From: Chloroflexi bacterium CFX6
GTDB lineage: Bacteria > Chloroflexota > Anaerolineae > Anaerolineales > Villigracilaceae
Direction of reading: 5' to 3'
NCBI GenBank assembly: GCA_030263595.1
Contig: SZPG01000039.1
Location: 1-44,891, forward strand
DNA: 44,891 nt
Shown: in pieces, positions 1 through 7,503 of the stretch
How positions within the stretch are numbered: the stretch's first letter is position 1
Layout of the letters: each line of letters begins with the position of its first letter
Program-made: the position numbers and the translations under genes
The notes under the pieces: model-generated
Seen by the model: the letters and a program-made list of their open reading frames with translations, nothing else
Told to the model about the DNA's origin: nothing
Database searches by the model: none

Positions 1-2
1 TG

Positions 3-1124
3 GGTATCATTCAGGTCGGTTGGGTAAATTTGTTGAGATTTGAGCATCCCACAAGTTTGCCCAACCATGCCGTTTTTTTCAAGTTTTCAGACACTCTCTT
101 AGATATTGCTCTAGAAAAACCAGAGGGCAGGATTTTTATAATTCCCTTACGTTTAGAAGAATGTACTCCTCCGCGTCGTCTTCTTGGTTGGCATTATGCT
201 GATTATTTTCCTGTTGAGCATAGGGAATTAGTGTATCAACGTTTGCAACAATCCCTGAACCTATTATCCGAGCAAATAGTTACGATAAATGATGAAGAAG
301 AAATGAGAGAAGAAATACTCAATCTAATAATTCGAAGTTTTACTGATGCCTTTCAGGAAGTATTCAAGGAGTCTAAATCTGGTAAATCCTCCTCAATAAA
401 AGAAGAAGATAACAAGGATATTTTTGTGCCTCTTTCATTATCTTTTGGCGAAGCGGTTTTTGGCACAGAAAAAGTCATTGAGTTTCAACGAAACGAACAG
501 TGTCAGAATTGCAAAGGATCTTCACGAATACGTTGTACCACCTGCAATGGTAGAGGCGAAACCATACACGAAAGACAAACATTTCTTGGGAAAATGATTC
601 AGACTGTCACGTGTCCAACTTGTAATGGGAGCGGAGAGGTAATTTCATCTCCTTGCTCAATTTGTCAGGGTAAAGGTACATATCTGAATAAAGTCAAAAG
701 GAGAATCGTTATACCTGCTGGTGTGGATACGGGCGTACAAATCCTACTCGCGGGAGAAGGACATACTGGAAAATCGGGGAAGAGTGGAAATGTTCTTGCC
801 GTTTTAACAGTAGAGCCTCATCCTTTTTTCGTAAGAGATCAGTCAGATGTGATAGTCCGATTTCCAGTCCCGAAATGGTTAGCGTTACATGGTGGGTCTT
901 TGCAAGTGCCGCTATTGCAGAGAGGCAAACATAAATTGTTGTCAATTCCTTCAAATACGCAGAACCAGAAAATGTTTAGAATCATTGGTGCGGGTATCCC
1001 TAAATCCGAAGCAGGTAGAGGTGATCTTCTTGTGATTGTTGACATCTTTGAGCCTAAAGAGAAGACTCAAGAGATTGAGAAAAAGATGAAACTTATTACT
1101 GAGCACATAGGGAGACAAGAATAA
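3..1124 (+). CDS. TIR domain (C-terminal part) fused to DnaJ-type zinc finger and substrate-binding domain, 5' partial
   Basis: The frame is open to the left edge, so the true start lies outside; a TTG at 30 is only the first in-window start codon. Numbering from that TTG, residues 27-70 (IALEKPEG, IIPLRLEEC, WHYADYF) match the end of bacterial TIR domains. Residues 132-157 match the start of DnaJ C-terminal domain I. Four CxxCxG zinc motifs follow at C158/C161, C169/C172, C195/C198 and C209/C212, then DnaJ domain I/II to residue 364. No J domain is visible; TIR occupies that place. TIR domains are protein-interaction or NAD-cleaving modules, and the DnaJ part binds unfolded protein. The gene is clearly AT-richer than the downstream genes, which suggests transfer. 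clpB lies 680 bp downstream. The DnaJ part is certain; the TIR call is strong but rests on the last third of the domain only. Confidence 0.8.
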   Translation, partial: GIIQVGWVNLLRFEHPTSLPNHAVFFKFSDTLLDIALEKPEGRIFIIPLRLEECTPPRRLLGWHYADYFPVEHRELVYQRLQQSLNLLSEQIVTINDEEEMREEILNLIIRSFTDAFQEVFKESKSGKSSSIKEEDNKDIFVPLSLSFGEAVFGTEKVIEFQRNEQCQNCKGSSRIRCTTCNGRGETIHERQTFLGKMIQTVTCPTCNGSGEVISSPCSICQGKGTYLNKVKRRIVIPAGVDTGVQILLAGEGHTGKSGKSGNVLAVLTVEPHPFFVRDQSDVIVRFPVPKWLALHGGSLQVPLLQRGKHKLLSIPSNTQNQKMFRIIGAGIPKSEAGRGDLLVIVDIFEPKEKTQEIEKKMKLITEHIGRQE

Positions 1125-1204
1125 CCTGCAACTCAAGCCCAATCAGTGCGACTAAAGGTTTCCTATCTTTCTAATGCTCCTAACCACTTGTCTGTCTCTG
1201 CGAC

Positions 1205-1660
1205 GGGGTGTGGGCGGTCAACGGACTTTGTCACGGAATCACGGACGGGAACGAATGACAGCGCGCGGGTGGAAGTCCGCTTTGGGGTGGGCGCGGCTGT
1301 CCGTGCGGCGGGGTGTGGGCGGTCAATGGACTTTGTCACGGAATCACGGACGGGAACGGATAACGGTGCGCGGGTGGAAGAACCTCACTCTGATTGGCTT
1401 GAGTAATCGGCATGTCCGTTTGCCCCTCTCCCAAGGGAGAGGGTATGAGGTTGGTTTCTTTTCCTGATTGGTGGGTGAGTCGTTTTTCCAAAGCAAATGT
1501 TCCTTGCAGGAAGGTTTGGCTTCTCCCCCTTGGGAGACATCGTACCCGAGCGTAGCGAGTGGTAGACGGGAGAGGGGGCAATGGACTTTGTCACGGAATC
1601 CCGTGCTGGAAGGGATGATTACGCGCTGGTGGAAGTCCGCTTCGACAGGGTTTTGACAGA
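1205..1660. repeat. Degenerate direct repeats in the 680-bp gap before clpB
   Basis: The gap 1125-1805 has no convincing gene. It holds two close copies of a segment with a 105-bp period: the word gggtgtgggc occurs at 1206 and 1311, each followed by ggactttgtcacggaatc, a gggaacg word and a gcgggtggaag word. A third partial copy starts at 1579 (atggactttg at 1581, 255 bp after the second). ORFs through this stretch are Gly/Arg-rich products of the repeat and are not called. The rest of the gap, 1661-1790, shows nothing recognisable. Confidence 0.75.
1424..1443. repeat. Short perfect palindrome CCCTCTCCC-AA-GGGAGAGGG
   Basis: Nine-base perfect arms (1424-1432 and 1435-1443) separated by two bases. 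A related C-rich/G-rich pair occurs inside the gamma-glutamyltransferase gene at 14607-14646, so this looks like a dispersed small palindromic repeat. It has no following T-run and is not called a terminator. Confidence 0.6.
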
Positions 1661-1805
1661 CTCAACCACCCGCCCAGTGCATGGTCTCAGATTGGAAGAA
1701 GCTGTCCGTGCGTCTTCCCCCTCTAATTTTCCTCTGACATCCCATTAACATTCGTCCGACGTCCAATCATTAGAATTTCCATGTACCTGGAACGTTGGAG
1801 GAAGC

Positions 1806-4397
1806 ATGAATCTCAATAACTACACCCAGAAATCGCAGGAGGCGATTCTCAACGCGCAGCATCTTGCGCAGGACTACAACCATCAAGCCATCGAGCCTGC
1901 TCATTTGCTGTTGTCGTTACTCAATCAGGATGAAGGTGTCGTCCCTGCCATTGTCAACAAAGTGGCGGGGAGCGCGCAGGCATTGCGGGATGAACTAACG
2001 CGCGAACTGGAGAAGCGACCCAAAATCCACGGCTCGAACGCGGACGTGGGGCTGGCTCAATCCACCGCGGACGTTTTCCGCGCTGCCGAGCGTTACGCCA
2101 AAGGGATGCAGGACGATTACGTCTCGACCGAACACATCCTGCTCGGATTAACCGAATCCATCGAAGGCAAACGGCTCGCGTCTTTTGGTCTGACGAAGGA
2201 TGCGATTCTTTCCGCGCTGAAAACTGTGCGCGGCTCCCAAAGAGTTACCTCCCCGACGCCTGAATCCACCTACCAGGCGCTCGAACGTTACGGGCGCGAC
2301 CTGACCGCCTACGCGCGTCAGGGGAAACTTGACCCTGTGATCGGGCGCGACGAGGAGATTCGCCGTGTCGTCCAGATTTTGACGCGCCGCACCAAGAACA
2401 ATCCCGCGCTGGTCGGCGAGCCAGGCGTCGGCAAGACCGCCATCGTCGAGGGGCTGGCGCAGCGCATCGTCAACGGGGACGTGCCCGAAGGTCTGAAAAA
2501 GAAGCGGCTCGTCCAGTTGGACATGGGCGCGCTGATCGCGGGCGCGAAATATCGCGGCGAGTTCGAGGAACGTCTCAAAGCCGTCCTCAAAGAAGTGACC
2601 GACGCCAGCGGCGAGATCGTCCTGTTCATTGACGAGATGCACACCGTCGTCGGCGCGGGCAAAGCCGAGGGCGCCATGGACGCGGGCAACATGCTCAAGC
2701 CCATGCTGGCGCGCGGCGAACTGCACATGATCGGCGCGACCACGCTGGATGAGTATCGCAAGAACATCGAGAAAGACCCCGCGCTCGAACGGCGCTTCCA
2801 GCCCGTGCTGGTGGAGGAGCCGGGCGTGGAGGATACGATCTCCATTTTGCGCGGACTCAAGGAACGCTATGAAGTCCATCACGGCGTGCGCATCACCGAT
2901 CCCGCCGTGATCGCCGCGGCGACGCTGTCGCATCGTTACATCTCGGATCGCCATCTGCCCGACAAAGCCATTGACCTGATTGATGAAGCCGCGGCGCGCC
3001 TGCGCACGGAGATTGATTCCAAGCCGCAGGAACTGGACGAAGTGGATCGTCATATCGTGCAGATCGAGATCGAGCGTGAGGCGTTGAAGAAGGAAAAGGA
3101 TAAGGCGTCGAAGGAACGGCTGGCGAACATTGAGAAGGAACTCGCGGATTTGCGCGAGAAATCGAAGGCATTGTCCGCGCGCTGGCAAACGGAGAAACAA
3201 GCCATTGCTGAGTTGCGCGGCTTGAAGGAGAAACTCGAGCAAACACGCGTTGAGATGGAACGCGCTGAACGTGAAGCCGACCTTGAAAAAGCCGCGCGCT
3301 TGAAATACGGCGAACTGCGTGAAATCGAGCAGAAGATTCAAGCCGCCGAAGCCCGCTTGAAGACGATGCAGGGCGAGGGCGCGCTGCTCAAAGAGGAAGT
3401 GGATGCGGAGGAGATCGCCGCCATCGTCGCGCGCTGGACGGGCATTCCCGTTTCGCGCCTGCTCGAAGGCGAGACGCAGAAGTTGATCCACATGGAGGAG
3501 CGGCTGCATCAGCGCGTCGTCGGACAGGATGAGGCTGTCAGCGTGGTATCGAAAGCCGTGCGCCGCGCCCGCGCCGGATTGCAGGATCCGAATCGTCCGA
3601 TTGGCTCGTTCATCTTTTTGGGACCGACAGGCGTCGGCAAGACCGAACTCGCCCGCGCGTTGGCTGAATTCCTCTTCGATGACGATCATGCCATGATCCG
3701 CATTGACATGAGCGAGTATCAGGAAAAGCACACCGTCTCGCGGCTGATCGGCGCGCCGCCTGGTTATGTCGGTTACGAGGAAGGCGGACAGTTGACCGAA
3801 GCCGTCCGCCGCCGACCATACAGCGTGGTGCTGTTCGACGAAATCGAGAAAGCGCATCATGAAGTGTTCAATGTGTTGCTGCAATTGCTCGACGACGGGC
3901 GTCTCACCGATGGGCAGGGCCGCACCGTGGACTTCCGCAACACGGTCGTGATCATGACCAGCAATCTTGAAAATGAGTTGTGGCAAAAGGAACGTGGCAA
4001 CGTGACACGTGACAACGTGATACCGATTTTGCAAAATCACTTCCGCCCCGAGTTCCTCAACCGCATTGACGAGATTGTCACCTTCCACCCGTTGAGCCGC
4101 GAACATCTGACGGGCATCGTGGAGATCCAGTTGCGCCGCGTCAGCCAGTTGCTGGCAGACAAGGGCTATCAACTCGAAGTCAGCGAAGCCGCGCGCGAAT
4201 ATCTCGCGGAGGTCGGTTACGATCCCGATTTCGGCGCCCGCCCGTTGAAGCGTGCCATCCAGCGTGAGTTACAAGACTCGCTGGCGTTGAAAATTCTCGC
4301 GGGTGAATTCCGCGAGGGCGATGTCATTCAAGTGGATCGCGGCAAGGAAGGCTTGGTCTTCACGTCCGCGGTGCAGGGGGAGGTGGTGGAGGCGTAA
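1806..4397 (+). CDS. clpB: ATP-dependent disaggregase ClpB
   Basis: ClpB is a cytosolic AAA+ hexamer that pulls polypeptides out of aggregates together with DnaK/DnaJ/GrpE. The 863 residues have the full family layout: N domain (1-145), NBD1 with Walker A GEPGVGKT at 204-211 and Walker B around 271-277, a long charged coiled-coil M domain (about 400-525) and NBD2 with Walker A GPTGVGKT at 606-613 and Walker B around 674-680. The M domain and length separate it from ClpA and ClpC. The start follows GGAGG at 1797. No CIRCE element was seen upstream. One oddity is the stretch at residues 729-738 ([10 protein letters not shown]), which is encoded by a run of cgtgac-like repeats at 3991-4020 in a normally variable loop just before the conserved [12 protein letters not shown] motif. 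Confidence 0.97.
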   Translation: MNLNNYTQKSQEAILNAQHLAQDYNHQAIEPAHLLLSLLNQDEGVVPAIVNKVAGSAQALRDELTRELEKRPKIHGSNADVGLAQSTADVFRAAERYAKGMQDDYVSTEHILLGLTESIEGKRLASFGLTKDAILSALKTVRGSQRVTSPTPESTYQALERYGRDLTAYARQGKLDPVIGRDEEIRRVVQILTRRTKNNPALVGEPGVGKTAIVEGLAQRIVNGDVPEGLKKKRLVQLDMGALIAGAKYRGEFEERLKAVLKEVTDASGEIVLFIDEMHTVVGAGKAEGAMDAGNMLKPMLARGELHMIGATTLDEYRKNIEKDPALERRFQPVLVEEPGVEDTISILRGLKERYEVHHGVRITDPAVIAAATLSHRYISDRHLPDKAIDLIDEAAARLRTEIDSKPQELDEVDRHIVQIEIEREALKKEKDKASKERLANIEKELADLREKSKALSARWQTEKQAIAELRGLKEKLEQTRVEMERAEREADLEKAARLKYGELREIEQKIQAAEARLKTMQGEGALLKEEVDAEEIAAIVARWTGIPVSRLLEGETQKLIHMEERLHQRVVGQDEAVSVVSKAVRRARAGLQDPNRPIGSFIFLGPTGVGKTELARALAEFLFDDDHAMIRIDMSEYQEKHTVSRLIGAPPGYVGYEEGGQLTEAVRRRPYSVVLFDEIEKAHHEVFNVLLQLLDDGRLTDGQGRTVDFRNTVVIMTSNLENELWQKERGNVTRDNVIPILQNHFRPEFLNRIDEIVTFHPLSREHLTGIVEIQLRRVSQLLADKGYQLEVSEAAREYLAEVGYDPDFGARPLKRAIQRELQDSLALKILAGEFREGDVIQVDRGKEGLVFTSAVQGEVVEA

Positions 4398-4417
4398 AGA
4401 GAAAATCCTTCAATCGT

Positions 4418-4440
4418 GGTGCGGGACGCCATCCCGCACC
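4418..4440. terminator. Hairpin between convergent clpB and sulfotransferase genes
   Basis: A perfect 9-bp stem, GGTGCGGGA at 4418-4426 pairing with TCCCGCACC at 4432-4440, with a 5-base loop. It sits 21 bp after the clpB stop and before the stop of the opposing gene. There is no clear T-run on either side, so it may be a bidirectional terminator or just a repeat. Confidence 0.5.
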
Positions 4441-4494
4441 ATACATCAGTCCCTGCCTTGAGCGCGATCTGAATCTCTGCAGGGGCAGACATTT

Positions 4495-5247
4495 CTACCA
4501 GCCGCGATTCACCCAGCCGTTCTGGCGTTCCTCACGGAATCGCTGAACCCATTCTTCGGAAGTTGCATCTGCGAGTTTGGTCAGCGCAGGCGGGGCGATG
4601 ACCGCGGAACGAGAATCAAGCCCGAGGTAGTCCAGAAGCGTTCGGACGGTCCCTTCGTAATTCTGGATGAAATCCTCGTACACGATGGTCAGGGGAACGA
4701 TGCCCGCTTCGGCGAAGAATTCCTGTATGCCCGCTTCGCGCATCGAGCATTCATTGTACAGGTGGTTGATGGCGTCGAAGGAATATTTGTCGGAAAGGTC
4801 AATGGGTTTGCGTACCTGGTCCGTCGGGACGTGCCATTCCCCCGATTGGATTGCCCGCCACCATGAAACCGCCAGCCGTACTTTGTTGCGGCGCGTCATG
4901 AAGATGTGGCGGTGATTCGGAAAAACCCCTTCCCACACCGCTGTCCTTCTTGTTTCCTGCGGCGGGCAGGCGGGGAATTTTCGCAGCGTTTCGATCAATT
5001 GACCGAAGTGCGGTTCGTAGCAGGAGTGGCTGACGCCAAAGACGCCGTTGGACGTTGCGCCGAGTTTGTATAAATAATCCTGAAGTTCGGCGTAACTCGC
5101 CTTGCGATACGTGGAGAGCAAATCGGGCGGACAACTAAACCACTCGCGCGGGATGCCGGCAGCGCCCGTGGACTCGATGGCTTTGTAGAGCAGGGTGCTT
5201 CCTGTTCGCTGCGTAAACCAGATCGTGTAGGAAAGATTGGGCTTCAT
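4495..5247 (-). CDS. Stf0-like sulfotransferase
   Basis: Sulfotransferases move a sulfuryl group from PAPS to a hydroxyl, often on a carbohydrate or lipid. The 250-residue protein has a 5'-phosphosulfate-binding loop near the N terminus (TQRTGSTLL, residues 12-20) and a second PAPS-contact region around 117-131 (MTRRNKVRLAVSWWRA), followed by IVYEDF at 188-193, as in Stf0/trehalose sulfotransferase-like enzymes. No signal peptide or membrane segment is seen, so it should act in the cytosol. The natural acceptor cannot be told from the sequence, and no PAPS synthesis genes lie nearby. It is convergent with clpB and divergent from the next small gene. Confidence 0.8.
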   Translation of the reverse strand: MKPNLSYTIWFTQRTGSTLLYKAIESTGAAGIPREWFSCPPDLLSTYRKASYAELQDYLYKLGATSNGVFGVSHSCYEPHFGQLIETLRKFPACPPQETRRTAVWEGVFPNHRHIFMTRRNKVRLAVSWWRAIQSGEWHVPTDQVRKPIDLSDKYSFDAINHLYNECSMREAGIQEFFAEAGIVPLTIVYEDFIQNYEGTVRTLLDYLGLDSRSAVIAPPALTKLADATSEEWVQRFREERQNGWVNRGW

Positions 5248-5395
5248 GGGTGCGATTTCCTTTTTTCTGCCGTATTATGTTACTATGTCCTCGATCCTGT
5301 CCCACTCTCTTCGGGGTGGCTCGGGCGCTGGAGTACAATCCATGCCTGAAGTTCAAGGAGTTCTGCGCTGTTTTCAATGATTGAGCGTTTATCAA

Positions 5396-5773
5396 ATGAA
5401 ACCGGTTTTCCAAAGATTTTTACCCTTCAGTGTGTTGATATTGGTCTCCGTGGCGGTGGGCACTGCCTTTCTGTGGGTCGTGTCCATGCGTTCCGCCGGT
5501 TTGAGGGAGGGCGAAGTATGCGAGCGGAATTACCAGGGTACGGTCAAAGGCACTTTTTTCAGCCGCGGGGAATGGCATCACTATGTTGACGTCGGCGTGG
5601 ATGTGCGCTACCCGGAAAACTACCAGTGGCGGGTGCTCCGCTCGCCCATGCCGTCCTCGATCTGGCACAGGTATTTCAGCCAGTACAAAGTCCGCATTGC
5701 CTACCGTTGGCCCTCCAACTGGTGGGACCCGTTCACGGTCAATCAGTGGGAAATTTGCAGGCTCGAACGTTAA
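5396..5773 (+). CDS. Small membrane-anchored hypothetical protein
   Basis: About 125 residues from the ATG at 5396. A TTG at 5381 would add five residues, and neither start has a strong ribosome site. Residues 5-27 form one hydrophobic segment, followed by a soluble part rich in Trp, Tyr and Arg with one Cys near residue 42 and one near the C terminus. The layout suggests a single-pass protein with the soluble part outside the cell, possibly with a disulfide. No family is recognised. It is convergent with the YdeI-like gene, with 32 bp between the stops. Confidence 0.6.
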   Translation: MKPVFQRFLPFSVLILVSVAVGTAFLWVVSMRSAGLREGEVCERNYQGTVKGTFFSRGEWHHYVDVGVDVRYPENYQWRVLRSPMPSSIWHRYFSQYKVRIAYRWPSNWWDPFTVNQWEICRLER

Positions 5774-5805
5774 CGAGACCTGGTCGTAATTTGTGAGGCA
5801 AATGG

Positions 5806-6369
5806 CTAATAATGCTTCTCGATTCCGCCGAACCCGATCAACTTGTTTTTCTCCGTCATCTCGATGAAATATCGCAGGCGTTTCTGGAATTCTTCGGGGC
5901 GTTTGCGCGCGGCGTCAATGAAGGCGATCCGAATCCGCTTGTAGGCATCCGAAAAGGCTTGGAAGTTTTTCCAGGCTTTTTGGTTTGCCCTGATCGCGGA
6001 CAAAATATCTGGCGGGATGACAAATTCCTGACTCAACACATCGCCCAATGAGTCTGCTACTTCCTTGATGACCTTCTTCTGCGCCACGAGCGTCCGCAGG
6101 CGCTCGATGTTGGCTTGCGAATATTTCGCTTTCGGTTTGCGCGGCGAGAAGCGCTGGACGGTGTGATCCTCGTCCAGTTTTTTGATGATGCTGTCAATCC
6201 AGCCGAAGCACAGGGCTTCCTCCACCGCATCGTTGTATTCGATGCGCGGCTTGCCCGTCGCTTTTTTGGGGTAGACCAGCCAGATTTCGGTCTCGCTCTT
6301 GTAGTGCTTTTTAAGCCAGGCGCGCCAATCTTTGCGGTCTGTGACGTAAAGCGTTTGGGTGATGTTCAT
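5806..6369 (-). CDS. YdeI/OmpD-associated family protein
   Basis: 187 residues with the typical N-terminal layout of this family: a W-x-x-W-L-x-x-H segment, then EIWLVYPKK, then YNDAVEEALCFGWIDS (about 45-60) and RFSPRKPKAKYS (about 73-85), ending in a helical tail. Relatives in Gram-negatives are linked to resistance to cationic peptides or bacteriocins, but the biochemistry is unknown. Its ATG overlaps the TGA of the upstream reductase stub (ATGA), which points to an old operon with that gene. Confidence 0.85.
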   Translation of the reverse strand: MNITQTLYVTDRKDWRAWLKKHYKSETEIWLVYPKKATGKPRIEYNDAVEEALCFGWIDSIIKKLDEDHTVQRFSPRKPKAKYSQANIERLRTLVAQKKVIKEVADSLGDVLSQEFVIPPDILSAIRANQKAWKNFQAFSDAYKRIRIAFIDAARKRPEEFQKRLRYFIEMTEKNKLIGFGGIEKHY

Positions 6370-6509
6370 TTCAGCGCCTTGTATTTGTTCTGCACAAACC
6401 CGTTCGGGAAGGAACGCGATTCGAGCAGTTCCAGTTTGATGTCTTTTTCCAACGCGCCGAACAGCGGCAAGCCTTCGCCGATAAGAATGGGAATCGTAAT
6501 GACGGTCAT
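6366..6509 (-). pseudogene. C-terminal stub of a dihydrofolate-reductase-like (RibD C-terminal) gene
   Basis: A 47-codon frame reads MTVITIPILIGEGLPLFG, then EKDIKLELLESRSFPNGFVQ, then NKYKALK. This is the usual C-terminal end of RibD-C/dihydrofolate reductase-like proteins of about 180 residues. The N-terminal three quarters with the nucleotide-binding region are missing, and upstream is the start region of the divergent DUF72 gene. An AAGGAG lies 8 bases before its ATG, so the stub could still be translated and coupled to the YdeI-like gene through the ATGA overlap. A deletion remnant is the simplest reading. Confidence 0.7.
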
Positions 6510-6560
6510 TTTGATTCTCCTTGAAAGTTTCAAAGTTTAGCCAGGCATTATAATCAACTT

Positions 6561-7442
6561 GTGAGACTTTATCTCGGCTGTCCCATTTGGTCGTTCAAGG
6601 GATGGGTGGGGAACTTCTATCCCAAAGGCGCAAAGCCCGCCGACTTCCTGCGCGAATATGCGCGCCGCCTGACCACCATCGAGGGCAACACCACGTTCTA
6701 CGCTGTGCCTGCGCCGAAGACCATCGAGTCGTGGATCGAGCAGGCGCCGGAGACGTTCCGCTTCTGTTTGAAGATTCCAAAAGCGATCAGCCACGCGGGA
6801 AAGTTGATGGATGGGATGGATCGCGCCCGCCAGTTCGTGGAAACCATGCGCCCGCTCGCCTCGCGTCTTGGACCGATGTTCCTGCAGCTGCCTCCCAGCT
6901 TTTCCCCACGCCTGATGCCTGATCTCGCTGCGTTCCTGGATGCCTTTCCAAACGATGTGCGCCTCGGCGTGGAAGTGCGCCACCTGGACTGGTTCGACGA
7001 GCCGCACCGCACCGCGCTCAATCAACTGCTTGCCGATCACAACATGGCGCGCGTGGTGATTGACACTCGTCCGATACGGGAATTGGCAGGCGATGAGCGC
7101 ATCAAAGGCAGCGCGTATGAAAGTCTGCTCGAGGCGCGCGAACGCAAACCAAATGTGCCCGTCTTCGAGGAAGTCACCACCGATTTCACGTTTCTGCGTT
7201 TCATCGGTCACCCCGAGATGGGACACAACCAGCCCTTCATCGGCGAATGGACGGCTCGGGTCGTGGACCAGTTAGCGGCGGGGAAAGAAGCGTTCGTCTT
7301 CTGCCATTCCCCCGATAACTTGCTGGCTCCATACATCGCGCGCGAGTTCCATACCCAGGTTTCATCCCGAATCAAAATCGCCCCACTTCCGTGGGACGAC
7401 GTTGAATCTCCAAGCGAGCCGTATCAACCAACCTTGTTTTGA
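6561..7442 (+). CDS. DUF72 (YecE-like) protein
   Basis: 293 residues starting with GTG. The N terminus (LYLGCPIWSFKGWVGNFYP) and the segments EGNTTFYAVP and FCLKIPKAISH are typical of DUF72, a TIM-barrel family related by fold to xylose-isomerase-like enzymes. Later motifs include FLQLPPSF, VEVRHLDW and RFIGH, and near the end VFCHSPDNLLAP. It is a cytosolic protein of unknown reaction. It is divergent from the reductase stub, and its stop touches the palindromic repeat at 7444. Confidence 0.9.
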   Translation: MRLYLGCPIWSFKGWVGNFYPKGAKPADFLREYARRLTTIEGNTTFYAVPAPKTIESWIEQAPETFRFCLKIPKAISHAGKLMDGMDRARQFVETMRPLASRLGPMFLQLPPSFSPRLMPDLAAFLDAFPNDVRLGVEVRHLDWFDEPHRTALNQLLADHNMARVVIDTRPIRELAGDERIKGSAYESLLEARERKPNVPVFEEVTTDFTFLRFIGHPEMGHNQPFIGEWTARVVDQLAAGKEAFVFCHSPDNLLAPYIAREFHTQVSSRIKIAPLPWDDVESPSEPYQPTLF

Positions 7443-7443
7443 G

Positions 7444-7503
7444 CAGACCATAGACCATGGACGATAGCAAATCCATGGTCCATCGTCTATCGTCCATCGT
7501 CCT
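7444..7503. repeat. Small palindromic repeat (gtccatcgtc family) at the DUF72/GMC junction
   Basis: GACCATGG at 7453-7460 pairs with CCATGGTC at 7473-7480, extendable to 12-base arms with one mismatch, followed by reiterations of gtctatcgtccatcgtcc. The last six codons and the stop of the GMC gene (minus strand, SKDDGR) lie inside it. Related copies are at 8383-8455 and 13265-13317. Confidence 0.8.

Noticed and set aside
1146..1656. Short Gly/Arg-rich ORFs in the gap before clpB
   Set aside because: Their text repeats with the 105-bp DNA repeat and has no ribosome sites.
1205..1660. Possible CRISPR array
   Set aside because: Repeat period is about 105 bp and then 255 bp with degenerate copies and no regular spacers; no cas genes nearby.
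2148..4172. 674-codon open frame on the minus strand
   Set aside because: It is the mirror of clpB; its translation is His/Leu/Arg-rich and matches nothing, as usual for GC-rich genes read backwards.
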